NCBI GenBank assembly: GCA_016282215.1 | Contig: JAEEKC010000362.1 | Span: 1-22,998, forward strand | Length of the DNA: 22,998 bases | Direction: 5' to 3' | From: Lachnospiraceae bacterium | GTDB lineage: Bacteria > Bacillota > Clostridia > Lachnospirales > Lachnospiraceae | Shown here: piece by piece, positions 1 to 8,675 of the stretch | Position numbering within the stretch: the stretch's first letter is position 1 | How the letters are laid out: the number at the start of each line of letters is the position of its first letter | The notes under the pieces: model-generated | Seen by the model: the letters and a program-made list of their open reading frames with translations, nothing else | The model's database searches: none | Told to the model about the DNA's origin: nothing | Translations under genes and position numbers: made by a program

Positions 1-76
1 AAAGCGCTATGGCGATCAAATACTTGAGATGTGCCACCATAGAGGCTATGTCAAACGCATCTGTAAACCAACTCAT
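1..76 (-). CDS. Start of an unidentified protein, truncated by the left window edge
   Basis: Minus-strand reading gives ATG at 74-76, preceded by a good ribosome binding site (AGAGGA, about 7 nt upstream), and 25 open codons up to the window edge. The visible residues begin MSWFTDAFDIASMVAHLKYL and then turn hydrophobic (IAIAL), which suggests the start of a membrane segment. It lies 59 nt downstream of the secreted protein gene ending at 136 and is probably its operon partner. In a type IV secretion cluster a polytopic VirB6/TrbL-like protein would fit, but 25 residues cannot show that. The function is unknown. Confidence 0.6.
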   Translation of the reverse strand, partial: MSWFTDAFDIASMVAHLKYLIAIAL

Positions 77-135
77 ACCTGTTTCCTCTTAATAAATGTC
101 ACTTTTTAATGAATGTCTTTTTCTTATCTTTCGTT

Positions 136-1563
136 TTACCTTACCCGCAGATTTTTCTTTACCCAGTACAGATAAACCACAACAGCAATGATCACCACAA
201 GGAACAGTCCAAAAAATATCACACCCTGCATATTCAGATAAAGCAGGATCGTTACGATATAGGTGCTCTCGTTTCCGGCCTGGTCTGTTACTGTGATCTC
301 ATACTGTCCGCTGGAGGTCATTTTATGCCCGCGGAGTTTGTACTCGTTTCCATCCTTTTTACAGGTAACGGAGTCTCCTGACTGAAGTCCTGAGAATGTA
401 ACCGGCCCCCTGGCTGTATTATCTTCTCTCAGTCCCGTAAATGTGATCTCCGGCGCCGTATGGTCGATACTGACACTCAGTTCATACTTCATTTCCGTTT
501 TCGGGCACCGGTACGCGATCTTATAATCGCCTTCCTCAAGGAGTTCTACACGGCTGCGGGACTCCATCACATCTTCTCCGTCCCTTGTTACTTCCGTCAG
601 CTGAAACCCTTCCGGCATATCATAATAGTTCAGTTTTCCCGTGATGTTGTCTACGATCGTAAATGTGATCAGATCTTCATTTTCACTGCCGTTTCCCAGA
701 CGTACCACATAGGCTCCGGGTACCCGGATTCCGCCGAGGACGGGTTTTTCCACCACATTTCCATCCCGGTAAAGTGTTACTGTCACGCCATCCGGCACGC
801 TGACCACAACCGTATCTCTGGTGATCATGCCGTCCGCCACGCTGCAGCCGACCTCTATACCGAACCGCGGTGACAGAAAAATGTACCCATTCTGATCATA
901 ATCGTAATACTCGATATCGGTCAGTTTCACCCGTCCCGTGAGCGGTTCATTTGCACCGTCTGAAGTCACGATCTTCGATGTGTATTCATCATCAGCCGGC
1001 ATACCTGTTACGGGATCGAGCATTCCTTCATAATCTGCCGCCACCTTGCCAAGGTCCGTTGTATTTCCGCTAAAGCCCGATTCGGATTCTCCTCTGCCGG
1101 TGACAAGTTTCTCAGTCCACTCCGGCATACTGTCTTCTTCCTCTTCCACTTCTTCCTGGCTTTTGGGTGTCATATTTACCGCGCCCGTACCCACATCCGA
1201 ATCTTCTGCCTGTGTTTGCGGCGTTTTGATCATTTCCCCGAAAGCTGCATCAATGGCTGTGGAAACCCTGTCTGCAGTGGAACCGGAAGAAGATGACTGA
1301 ATATTCACATCTGTCCGCTGCATTTCGGTGTTGCTCTGCTGCTGGTTCTGTGCGTTCTCATCCGGCCTAGCCTGCTGGTCTACGGGATCATTAATGCCTG
1401 CCACAGCGGGCGTTTCACCCGTATCTCCGACAGCTGATACATTATTGACATCAATGTCCGTCATCGATGCCGAAGCCTGTATCCCGCCAATTGGTCCGTA
1501 TATCATTGTCATCGCCAGCATGATCGCTGCACCCGCGCAAACTGCGCACGCCTGTTTCCTCAT
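136..1563 (-). CDS. Secreted, C-terminally membrane-anchored beta-rich surface protein, function unknown
   Basis: Translated from ATG at 1563 the product is 475 residues. This start is preferred over the in-frame ATG at 1674 because it has an AGAAGG site 8 nt upstream, begins directly with a signal peptide (MRKQACAVCAG, then a hydrophobic core ending near ASA), and the longer form would begin at the promoter-like site of 1680-1710. After the signal comes a low-complexity Gln/Asp/Ser-rich acidic stretch (to about residue 150). Beta-strand-rich repeats like Ig-like bacterial surface domains follow, including a segment beginning DHTAPEITFTG and one ending TVTDQAGNEST. One membrane helix (about residues 446-466) and a short basic tail KKNLRVR close the protein. 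The topology predicts an extracellular body fixed in the membrane. The 5' leader carries the conserved CCGGTA repeat. I recognise no named family. It may be a surface component of the neighbouring type IV apparatus; that is inference from position. Confidence 0.8.
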   Translation of the reverse strand: MRKQACAVCAGAAIMLAMTMIYGPIGGIQASASMTDIDVNNVSAVGDTGETPAVAGINDPVDQQARPDENAQNQQQSNTEMQRTDVNIQSSSSGSTADRVSTAIDAAFGEMIKTPQTQAEDSDVGTGAVNMTPKSQEEVEEEEDSMPEWTEKLVTGRGESESGFSGNTTDLGKVAADYEGMLDPVTGMPADDEYTSKIVTSDGANEPLTGRVKLTDIEYYDYDQNGYIFLSPRFGIEVGCSVADGMITRDTVVVSVPDGVTVTLYRDGNVVEKPVLGGIRVPGAYVVRLGNGSENEDLITFTIVDNITGKLNYYDMPEGFQLTEVTRDGEDVMESRSRVELLEEGDYKIAYRCPKTEMKYELSVSIDHTAPEITFTGLREDNTARGPVTFSGLQSGDSVTCKKDGNEYKLRGHKMTSSGQYEITVTDQAGNESTYIVTILLYLNMQGVIFFGLFLVVIIAVVVYLYWVKKNLRVR

Positions 1564-1578
1564 CGAGTTGTCCTTCTG

Positions 1579-1628
1579 CAATTCATTAGTAGTGCGTCTC
1601 TTCGTATTTTCGTACCGGGCTTTACACT
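1579..1628 (-). repeat. Conserved leader element, copy B1
   Basis: On the minus strand this reads AGTGTAAAGCCCGGTACGAAAA, then a spacer, then ACTACTAATGAAT, ending 16 nt before the start codon of the gene at 1563. The same two blocks in the same order precede the gene at 16357, and the second block ends the repeat before the gene at 13485. It should lie in the 5' untranslated region if transcription starts from the promoter-like site at 1680-1710. Confidence 0.6.
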
Positions 1629-1679
1629 GCTCTTGCCTTTTCCTGCCGGATTTCATGACTGCAATCGGATCCACTCATA

Positions 1680-1710
1680 CTATATACAGCCATACCTGTG
1701 ATTCCGTTGC
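1680..1710 (-). promoter_or_regulatory. Putative ECF-type promoter P4
   Basis: Minus strand: GCAACG at 1710-1705, exactly 17 nt, then GTATATAG at 1687-1680. The spacing and bases match the promoter-like sites at 6541-6571, 10348-10378 and 16514-16546. Predicted transcription would begin near 1673 and give a leader of about 110 nt before the gene at 1563. It is the weakest of the four in the -35 box (GCAACG rather than GCAACC). Confidence 0.5.
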
Positions 1711-1737
1711 ATGGAAATTCGATTTTTCTGTTTTGGT

Positions 1738-1777
1738 CAATTCATCCGTCGTTTCTTTCTTCGTCTTTACATACCGG
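1738..1777 (-). repeat. Conserved leader element, copy B6 (upstream duplicate)
   Basis: Minus strand begins CCGGTATGTAAAGACGAAGA and ends GGATGAATTG. It aligns closely with the copy at 1579-1617, sharing CCGGTA, AAA, ACGAAGA and ATGAATTG in order. It starts two bases after the stop codon of the lipoprotein gene ending at 1781. The two copies flank the promoter-like site at 1680-1710, so this intergenic region holds a diverged duplicate of the element. Confidence 0.45.
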
Positions 1778-1780
1778 TGG

Positions 1781-3181
1781 TTACTCTGCATTGTCCCCGC
1801 TTACGGTTTTTGCATCTTCCAAAGATGTATCCTCCGTCTGCTGCTCATCCGCATCCTCACCATCATCTGCTGCCGCCCCTTTATCCGGCGTATCATCCTC
1901 GCCATGCTCATATACATAAGATGTAAATGCATTCTCATGCAAGGTCTGTCCGCCTTCATAAGTAGTCTCCCGGACTGAGATCCTGCCCTTTTCGTCGCTG
2001 TCAATGACAAACCTTATGGTCAGGCCTGCCAGGGAACTTTTTGCCGTGAATACCACACTGCCCTGATTCTTTCCCGTGAAAACAAACTTTTCACAGGATA
2101 AATCTGATGAAAGCATCTGTCCCGTCTTCCAGACAGCCAGATTCGGATCCTGGTCCCAGTCTCTTCCCTCAGTCTTTGCCGTTTCATCATCCACCATGCC
2201 AAAGGAAGCATAATAATTTTTTACAGCCTCCTCGGCCAGTTCCTGTGCATGTTCCTTATAATACTCCTCGATCACCTCATCATAACCCCGAAGCAGGGCT
2301 GCTGTTTCCTCATCAAACTGTGAATAGTCATTTTCCATCGGTGATTCCATGACGATCGTGGGCTCCTGCACGGATGCGGCATCCACGACCTGCGCCTGAT
2401 CAGCGTTTTCTTCGGTCACCGCCTGTCCGCCCGCTGCATCCAAAGCAAATGCCGCTTCCTGGTCGATCCTTGCCTGCTGTGCTTTTTTGATCTCTTCCGG
2501 CAGGTCTGCTTTTTCCATGCTCATCTCATAATCATAAAGCGCCGGCAGTTTTATGGTCAGGGTGCCGTCCTCGGCCACCATATAACTGTAGCCATAAGGC
2601 GTATCCTGCGCCATATAGACCGCCCCGGTCAGTTCCCGAAGGTCAATCCCTTCCACATGACAAAGCGGTTTTCCCTTTTCATTTGTATCGACAGAAATAT
2701 CAAGATACAGCCTTGCGGAAAAATCATCATACCCGGACTCTTCCGCAAGCCCTGCGGCATTATATACAATTTCCGGGTTTTCGGTATCCTTTCTTCTGAG
2801 GGTAAAAATGAGCTGATAATTGTCGCTCGCTGAAACAGGCTTTACCACATACTTTGCTTTCCCGCCGTTCCCCCGGCCTTTCTGTTTCAGCAAGACCGGT
2901 GGCTGAACAACCAGCGGATCGACCGGATTCCCGTCAATATCCACCTGTTCATAGGTTTTTTGAGCGACCTCGCACTCCCAGAGATAGTCAGGTGTCCTGC
3001 TGCCGTCCAACTTAACCTGCAATGTCCCGCCTGCTTTTTCCCTGATCTCGACAGGGTACGAGGTGCCGGCTTTGTAGACGACGGTCTTTCCACAGCCTGC
3101 AAGCCCCAAAACCGCCGCAAGGACCGCCACCAAGGTAACGATCCTGCAAAATCTTCCTGTTGTTTGTCTGTTTTCTTTCAT
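1781..3181 (-). CDS. Lipoprotein of unknown function
   Basis: From ATG at 3181 the product is 466 residues and begins with a typical lipoprotein signal: a basic start, the core VTLVAVLAAVLGLAGC, and the lipid-accepting cysteine at residue 30. Longer in-frame starts exist at 3208 (ATG), 3235 (ATG) and 3274 (GTG, overlapping the previous gene). None has a convincing ribosome binding site, so the start is uncertain. The first half is beta-rich. The middle (about residues 225-330) is helical and rich in Ala, Glu and Gln. A C-terminal fold of alternating strands (KFVFTGKNQGSVVFTAKSSL) follows, and the last 40 residues are very acidic. It is the third gene of the run beginning at 6489, after the beta-helix-like protein. 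No family recognised. An outer-leaflet accessory protein of the secretion cluster is the likeliest role. Confidence 0.78.
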   Translation of the reverse strand: MKENRQTTGRFCRIVTLVAVLAAVLGLAGCGKTVVYKAGTSYPVEIREKAGGTLQVKLDGSRTPDYLWECEVAQKTYEQVDIDGNPVDPLVVQPPVLLKQKGRGNGGKAKYVVKPVSASDNYQLIFTLRRKDTENPEIVYNAAGLAEESGYDDFSARLYLDISVDTNEKGKPLCHVEGIDLRELTGAVYMAQDTPYGYSYMVAEDGTLTIKLPALYDYEMSMEKADLPEEIKKAQQARIDQEAAFALDAAGGQAVTEENADQAQVVDAASVQEPTIVMESPMENDYSQFDEETAALLRGYDEVIEEYYKEHAQELAEEAVKNYYASFGMVDDETAKTEGRDWDQDPNLAVWKTGQMLSSDLSCEKFVFTGKNQGSVVFTAKSSLAGLTIRFVIDSDEKGRISVRETTYEGGQTLHENAFTSYVYEHGEDDTPDKGAAADDGEDADEQQTEDTSLEDAKTVSGDNAE

Positions 3182-3257
3182 GCTGCTTTTCCCAAATACA
3201 TGATCCATAAATGATTCTCTGTTTTCCTGCTGCATATTAAGGCCTACCGTCAACCCC

Positions 3258-4772
3258 TTATACTCCGGTTTCACCCGTATAGATGTTTAAATTTCCGATC
3301 TTCGTATAAACTGCCTTGGAAACAGTCACTTTGTTGCCCTCCACGATATTTGCGACACCGCTTGCCGTGTTATAAGCACTTGAAAACTTGATGGACCCGT
3401 TGTTCACGATCCTTATATTTTCTCCCTCCACGGATTTTACACCGCTTGCCGATGCACTGATCAGGCTTGCATTGCTGCCTGTAACACGCTCCATTTTTGA
3501 CTTGTAGGTATCCTTCTTAAAATAGAACCTCGCAAGGCCGATGTCATCTAACTGATAACCGGCATAGATCATGCCGCTCTTGCGGTTTTCGATCTCGGCA
3601 TCATGGTTTATGATCAGCCGGTTTGTGATCACCAGCCCGAAGTTATACAGTTTCCCGCCCTCGGTCAGAAGAAGTTGTCCCACATCCGAGCCGGTATAAA
3701 TGCTTTCATCGGTCCTGCCGAGCATGAGCCGGGCATTTGGCATCACTACCACGGAGCCGCCGTTTTTCACTTCGATCGAACTTGAACCGTCGCGCTGCTT
3801 ATCCCTGCTGTAATTCATAAGCGTTGCGCCTTCCTGCACGACCAGCGTCCCTCCGTCAACAACAATCTTACCATTTAAGAAACTGTTGGAGTTGATACTC
3901 ATAACCGCGCCCTTATTGACTGTCGTGACAGTTCCCTCCGGCAATACCGAATTCTTTGTCAGGGCGGTTACCTGTCCGCCGTTGACCCAGATCCCGGCAG
4001 GGTATCTCGTAAATGAAATCTCCTTGCCTGCGTAAAAATAGAACTTATGGCGCTTTCCTTCATTGGTCTCGTATTCTGCGCTTAAGTGATCATCCTTGAT
4101 CTTCAAAACAGGGTCACGACCCGATTCATTGTGGAACAGATTAAACTGCCTGATCTGGTTGTTCTCCCGCCATCCGTTTCCGTTGATGGTAACCTGGTAA
4201 TTTTTCTTTCTCCAATGCAGATCATCACTATCGAATTCCACACACCAGTCAAGCATCTTCTCTTTATAAACGGGATATCCGAATCGGTCTTTACTGGTGG
4301 TCGTCTCACCGACATGAAGATAGATCTTCGGATCGTTATCATTATCGCCGTCCTTTGCATGGCCCACTTCCACATAAGGTGCTCCCCGTCCGTTATCCGT
4401 CAGCCATTGCAGTTCCCCATAGTTCACCTGCCTGTCATCATCAAATCTCACGAGGCTGTAATAGTTATTCTCAGCGCCGAAATTGTCCGGATGTCCGCTG
4501 CTGTATTTATGTCCGCCATTCTCATGGCAGAGCATGGAGCGGATGATGGTTCCTTTTGCCGGATTAAAATAGGTGGCTGTCAGGTCCTTCACCGCGGTCC
4601 ATTCATAAAAGAACATCTCATCCGCGGTCTCAGCGGCAGATACCATTGTCTGCAGCAGGAAAGATGCCGTAAACACAGCCGAGGCCACAAGGGCAGCTGC
4701 TCTTTTCCCGGCATGGTACGCTCTGCTGTTTTTATCTGTTTTGCTTTTTCTGATCTCAAAGTTTCTTTTCAT
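3258..4772 (-). CDS. Secreted protein with beta-helix-like repeats
   Basis: The product is 504 residues from ATG at 4772. That start has AAGGA 7 nt upstream. An ATG six codons earlier (4790) overlaps the end of the previous gene and lacks a site. A long basic n-region is followed by a hydrophobic core and a cleavage-like site (TMVSAAE), so it is exported. No C-terminal anchor, LPXTG motif or membrane helix is visible. Residues about 50-250 are rich in aromatic residues and Asp/Asn. From about 260 onward short strands alternate with Gly/Asn turns (for example KIVVDGGTLVVQEGATL and SIEVKNGGSVVVMPNARL), the look of a right-handed beta-helix as found in surface adhesins and polysaccharide-binding proteins. 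It follows the 568-residue gene by 10 nt, so the two are probably cotranslated. No enzymatic motif is visible. Confidence 0.8.
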   Translation of the reverse strand: MKRNFEIRKSKTDKNSRAYHAGKRAAALVASAVFTASFLLQTMVSAAETADEMFFYEWTAVKDLTATYFNPAKGTIIRSMLCHENGGHKYSSGHPDNFGAENNYYSLVRFDDDRQVNYGELQWLTDNGRGAPYVEVGHAKDGDNDNDPKIYLHVGETTTSKDRFGYPVYKEKMLDWCVEFDSDDLHWRKKNYQVTINGNGWRENNQIRQFNLFHNESGRDPVLKIKDDHLSAEYETNEGKRHKFYFYAGKEISFTRYPAGIWVNGGQVTALTKNSVLPEGTVTTVNKGAVMSINSNSFLNGKIVVDGGTLVVQEGATLMNYSRDKQRDGSSSIEVKNGGSVVVMPNARLMLGRTDESIYTGSDVGQLLLTEGGKLYNFGLVITNRLIINHDAEIENRKSGMIYAGYQLDDIGLARFYFKKDTYKSKMERVTGSNASLISASASGVKSVEGENIRIVNNGSIKFSSAYNTASGVANIVEGNKVTVSKAVYTKIGNLNIYTGETGV

Positions 4773-4782
4773 GGTATTTTCC

Positions 4783-6489
4783 TTAGGCATTCATGGACGG
4801 CTTCGGTTTTTCTTTCTGTTTATTCTTTTCTTCCTTCTGCTTTTTCTTCTCTGCCGCTTTTCTTTCCTTTTCCTGCTTCTTCAATAACTTCTGCAGTTCT
4901 TTTTGTTTTTGTTTCTCGCTCTGCAGCTGAGCCTTCTTGATCTTCTCGATTTGCTTAGTTGCGACTTTATCATACTCCGTCGGAAAATCATTTAATGCTT
5001 TTCCATGTTTATCCAGAAGCGACATGTTATAGAAGGGGCTTGTGATCATATCAGTTCTGGCCTTCTGGAAGTTTTTCACTGCTGACTGTCCGAGCCTGTT
5101 CCAGGTTTGCTCATCAGGCTTTGTTTTCGGATCAGGCTGAAGGGAATCCCAGAAAGGTTTGGCCCCTGCATTATCTGACATCATTTTCTTTGCAATGATC
5201 AGATCAGCTGCTGCCAGCGGATCCGCATAATCAACTTTTGCTTTTTTATCCTTCGCTGCATCGTCGATCACACACCGGCAGTCATGACGCACATTTGCAT
5301 ATACGATGCCCTTTTCATAAGCCTCTTTTGTATATCTTGTCATGGCAATGGCTTCTCTTACATATTGGTCCTGGCCCTTATCTTCACCCCATTTTCCAAT
5401 ATATTCGCCTCTCTTTTGGTCCAATGCCTTGAGTGCCTCCCGGGCCTCATCGCCGCCGGCTTTACCTTCTTTGGTCAGTTTATCAACCTTTTCATTATAC
5501 TCTTTCACTGCGTTTTTGAACGCCAGCCATTCCGGATTCTGGTTATTGTCAGACTGGAACAGTTTTCTGTCGGTATCGATCGCATGGATCTTGCTGATCT
5601 CACCGTCTGCGCTGTAGCCCCGTCCGAAGGGTCTCATGTTCTTAATACCCTTGGGCGAACGCTCATATCTGGCCTTTTGGTATGTCTCAAGGACTTTGTC
5701 GGCTTTGAGTTTGTCCACCATGCGCTGGTATACCGGATCCGTGGCACGGTGTTTCACATAAGCGGCCATGCGATTCTGATTGTAATACTGCGCAAAATAC
5801 TGTTCCCTCTTTTTCGGATCGTTGATCTTCCCGATCTTTTCCTGCATATCCTTATGAAAATCCCGGACCGCAGCAAAGTAATATTTCGGCTGCATGCCGT
5901 TTGGCATCACTTTTCCGTTATACTTGCCCTTGGCCGCATCCTCTGCACGCTTCATATGCCGCGCGACCCTTTCCTCTAACAGTTCTTCAATCTGAATGGA
6001 ATCCAGTCTGGGTTTTTTCTTCTTCTCCGGTTCTTTCTTTTCGTTTTTCTGCTCTTTTGTTGCTTCCTCTTTGGCTTCTTTCTCTTTTTCCTGTTTTTTC
6101 TTTTCTTCCATGGAAGCAAGCAGGATCTGGGACAGTTTTCTGTTCTGTTCACTCAGTTCCTTGATCTGCGCCTGCGTCTGAACCAGATAATTCTCAAGCG
6201 CCTGCATACGCTGGGCCGGATCTTCGATGGGCGCCGCCTTGACCGGCTGTTTTTGATCCAAACCGGCCTCTGCATGAACATCATTTTTCTCCTTGTCCGC
6301 TTCTTTCTCCGCCTGGATCTCTTTATTTGCCTGCTCTACCTGGGCATTTAAGTCAAGCTGTGCATTATTCAGGTCGGCCTGAATTTCGCTTTTCTTATCA
6401 TTCGCGCCGCCTGCCGGTTCAACCCCGTTGACCTGCTGCTTCAGATTATTCAGTTGTTCCTGATTTACATTTAACTCTGTATCTTTCAC
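4783..6489 (-). CDS. Lysine/glutamate-rich coiled-coil cytoplasmic protein, possible type IV secretion substrate
   Basis: Starts at GTG 6489 with GGAGG 7 nt upstream. It is 568 residues with no signal peptide or membrane helix. Residues 30-160 are Gln/Glu/Lys-rich and predicted coiled coil. Residues 165-510 look globular. Residues 510-565 form an almost continuous Lys/Glu/Gln helix ending in a Lys- and Pro-rich tail. Two segments resemble the 453-residue protein at 14996: YNQNRMAAYVKHRATDPVYQ (236-255), and a block from about 424 to 486 with DLIIAKK and SPFY. A Cys pair (CRC, 404-406) is present. It is the first gene behind the promoter-like site at 6541-6571 and directly follows the VirD4-type coupling gene. 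Family not recognised. An effector or DNA/envelope-processing role is speculation. Confidence 0.8.
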   Translation of the reverse strand: MKDTELNVNQEQLNNLKQQVNGVEPAGGANDKKSEIQADLNNAQLDLNAQVEQANKEIQAEKEADKEKNDVHAEAGLDQKQPVKAAPIEDPAQRMQALENYLVQTQAQIKELSEQNRKLSQILLASMEEKKKQEKEKEAKEEATKEQKNEKKEPEKKKKPRLDSIQIEELLEERVARHMKRAEDAAKGKYNGKVMPNGMQPKYYFAAVRDFHKDMQEKIGKINDPKKREQYFAQYYNQNRMAAYVKHRATDPVYQRMVDKLKADKVLETYQKARYERSPKGIKNMRPFGRGYSADGEISKIHAIDTDRKLFQSDNNQNPEWLAFKNAVKEYNEKVDKLTKEGKAGGDEAREALKALDQKRGEYIGKWGEDKGQDQYVREAIAMTRYTKEAYEKGIVYANVRHDCRCVIDDAAKDKKAKVDYADPLAAADLIIAKKMMSDNAGAKPFWDSLQPDPKTKPDEQTWNRLGQSAVKNFQKARTDMITSPFYNMSLLDKHGKALNDFPTEYDKVATKQIEKIKKAQLQSEKQKQKELQKLLKKQEKERKAAEKKKQKEEKNKQKEKPKPSMNA

Positions 6490-6540
6490 GGCTCAGCCTC
6501 CGTTCCTGTATTTTCCTGCGCCTTGCTATCGCATTCTATA

Positions 6541-6572
6541 CATAATACAGGGGGGTTTGAAAATCGGTTGCA
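6541..6572 (-). promoter_or_regulatory. Putative ECF-type promoter P2
   Basis: Minus strand: TGCAACC at 6572-6566, 17 nt, GTATTATG at 6548-6541, identical in both boxes and spacing to the site at 10348-10378. It lies in the 97-nt gap after the coupling-protein gene and predicts a leader of about 45 nt before GTG 6489. Confidence 0.65.
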
Positions 6573-6586
6573 TAAATCAATTGAAA

Positions 6587-8620
6587 TTATGATGCCTCAG
6601 CCTCCGCAGATCCGAGTACCTTCTCGTTTCGCTCATCAATATCATAGAAAACTTCATCTGCCCGGAACATATGGCTGCGAAGTTCTCCCATATCCATGGT
6701 GCCGAACTTGTAATACTTGCACTTGTAGGACGGCGTGTACTTGGTCTTGAGCGGGTAGTTACCGAAGGTCACGATGATGGAATTACCCGTAGACTCCGCA
6801 TTGTTCAGTTTCTGCAGTTCGGAAGGATAGATCAGCGGACGGACCTGGGTCTGTGTCGAAAGGTTGATGTCACCTTCCTTCTGTCCTACCGACGATGAGG
6901 TAGACGTGGTCTTTACGGTCATGTTGCCGCAAAGCTCGGAAAACTCTTTACAGGTTCCGATATCATTGGAACCGATGAACATCTTCACACCGCAGTTGGA
7001 TTTGACGATATCCGCTACCTGCTCGCCATAAACATTGTTCAACTGGGAGTAGGACTGTACCACCATGTTGAACCAGATCTTTCTCGAACGGCCTACGGTG
7101 ATCATCTTGTCGAACTTCTCGATCTTGGGCATGTTACCGAACTCATCAAGGAGGAAGTATACATTTCTCGGAAGGGAAAGGTCTTCCCTGCCGCTGGCTA
7201 CCTTGATCAGTGCCTTATACATACAAAGGATGAAAACCGCCGCCAGTCCGTGACGGGTATCTTTTTCATCCGGGATCTTCATAAACAGTGCCGTGGGATG
7301 GAATGCAAAATCAGCCGCATGAATATCGGTGGCGCTGGTCAGACCGCAAAGACCACGGTCATTGAACATGTTCAGCTTATCAAAAGTGATGGACATGTAA
7401 GACGAAAGTGTGGTATCAGCAGCGGACAGCACCTGCCTTGAAAGCGTCACGGCCTGCGACAGCTTGCTTCTTCCCTCGAAGTAGCGCTTTAAGGCCTCAA
7501 ACTCATTTTCGGAATTGGTCAGGATCTTGTTTAAGTTAAAGAAATTGAACTTATCCCTGGTCATGCCAAGTTCGGGATCGGCACTGTCTTCCAGCATGGC
7601 AAGGAAAGTCGCCATGATGATGGATCTTGCACCTTTTTCCCAAACAGGGTCTTTTTCGTTTTCAACGGGACAGATTACGCACACAAGGTCGTTTAAGTCC
7701 TCGTACATCTCATCATAGATTTTCTGTTTTTCCACGGACACATCGTCCTGGCAGTGGGTGGGATCGGCATAGGCCTTGCCCTGCCACTCGATCCAGAGCG
7801 CGCCGTTTTCGGCCGGGCCGTCCATCTGTTTTAAGTCCGGATAGTCCGCCATATTGTCCTTATGGGCTTTGATGCCCTTGCCGGCTTCGAGAAATTCCTG
7901 ATACATATCCCAGATGGAATCGAGGGGATTCCAGCGGCTGGATGAATAGGTATCACGCAGATCCAGAAGCAGTACGTTATAACCGCGGCTTTTCAGATAT
8001 TCGGAGTGCAGGGAGAAAAGCTCTCCTTTCGGGTCCGTCATGATCATGGAACTGCCGCAGTTAGTGGCACCTATGAGCTGGATCATGGGGTTGATAAAGG
8101 TGGTCGTTTTACCGGAACCGGTAGCACCGATAACCAGTGAATGCGCTCCGGAGAGGAAATTTCCGCGAAGCATTCCTTTTTTGTCCAAAACGGCGCGAAC
8201 CGGGATACCGTCCTTTTTGCATTTGTCCATCTGGTCGTAGGAGAAAGGTGCCCAATACTTGTCGCGTTCTTTATCCGTCAGCCATCTGGAGTTTTCCAAC
8301 GTTCCTTCCACGCGGCCGTCCTTTGAACCGTTCTTTCCCAAAAGACTCTCGCCGGTAGAACGGAAGGGATGCCCGAGGTCACCGTTTAAGGCCATCAGGC
8401 CGCCGCCGACACCGACAGTGAAGACGCCAAGCCACCAGGTCCGCGGGTTCAGAAAGACTTTCGCGGAAAAAACCATGCCTTTGCCGGAAAAAATGTTTCC
8501 CATGTTTTCCAGCAGGTTTTCCAGCGTATAGCCCAAAAATGCCACGCCTCCGATAATGACCAATGCCCATACGATCAGTTTTGCCCAGAAATTTTTCTCA
8601 AAAAATTCTTTCATCTGCAT
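6587..8620 (-). CDS. VirD4/TraG-family type IV secretion coupling ATPase
   Basis: This is the ATPase that brings DNA or protein substrates to a type IV secretion channel at the inner membrane. From ATG 8620 (AGGA 6 nt upstream) the product is 677 residues; a TTG five codons earlier also keeps the frame open. Two N-terminal membrane segments lie at about residues 15-35 and 60-80. The nucleotide-binding core follows: Walker A GATGSGKT near 165-172, then DPKGELF, and Walker B YFLLDEFG near 488-495, typical for this family. GRSRKIWFNMVVQSYSQL after Walker B is also characteristic. Length is normal for Gram-positive conjugative elements. It ends the operon of pilin and 187-residue protein, 55 nt after the latter. 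The core identification is firm. Whether it serves conjugation or protein export is open because no relaxase is in the window. Confidence 0.95.
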   Translation of the reverse strand: MQMKEFFEKNFWAKLIVWALVIIGGVAFLGYTLENLLENMGNIFSGKGMVFSAKVFLNPRTWWLGVFTVGVGGGLMALNGDLGHPFRSTGESLLGKNGSKDGRVEGTLENSRWLTDKERDKYWAPFSYDQMDKCKKDGIPVRAVLDKKGMLRGNFLSGAHSLVIGATGSGKTTTFINPMIQLIGATNCGSSMIMTDPKGELFSLHSEYLKSRGYNVLLLDLRDTYSSSRWNPLDSIWDMYQEFLEAGKGIKAHKDNMADYPDLKQMDGPAENGALWIEWQGKAYADPTHCQDDVSVEKQKIYDEMYEDLNDLVCVICPVENEKDPVWEKGARSIIMATFLAMLEDSADPELGMTRDKFNFFNLNKILTNSENEFEALKRYFEGRSKLSQAVTLSRQVLSAADTTLSSYMSITFDKLNMFNDRGLCGLTSATDIHAADFAFHPTALFMKIPDEKDTRHGLAAVFILCMYKALIKVASGREDLSLPRNVYFLLDEFGNMPKIEKFDKMITVGRSRKIWFNMVVQSYSQLNNVYGEQVADIVKSNCGVKMFIGSNDIGTCKEFSELCGNMTVKTTSTSSSVGQKEGDINLSTQTQVRPLIYPSELQKLNNAESTGNSIIVTFGNYPLKTKYTPSYKCKYYKFGTMDMGELRSHMFRADEVFYDIDERNEKVLGSAEAEAS

Positions 8621-8675
8621 CACCCGTCCTGTCAAACCGATGACCGGCTGCCGTTTTCAAAACGAACCTGCCATG

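Noticed and set aside
1328..1978. Plus-strand open frame of 216 codons spanning an intergenic region
   Set aside because: It crosses the end of one minus-strand gene, the 1564-1780 control region and the start of another. Its Cys/Ser/Leu-rich composition is that of antisense reading.
4086..4940. Long plus-strand open frame of 284 codons
   Set aside because: It lies opposite the beta-helix-like and lysine-rich genes, which have signal peptides, ribosome binding sites and operon spacing. The plus-strand translation has no domain and no binding site.
5284..5979. Plus-strand open frame of 231 codons, hydrophobic
   Set aside because: Antisense shadow of the lysine-rich gene: Lys codons read backwards give Phe and Leu, which creates a false membrane-protein look.
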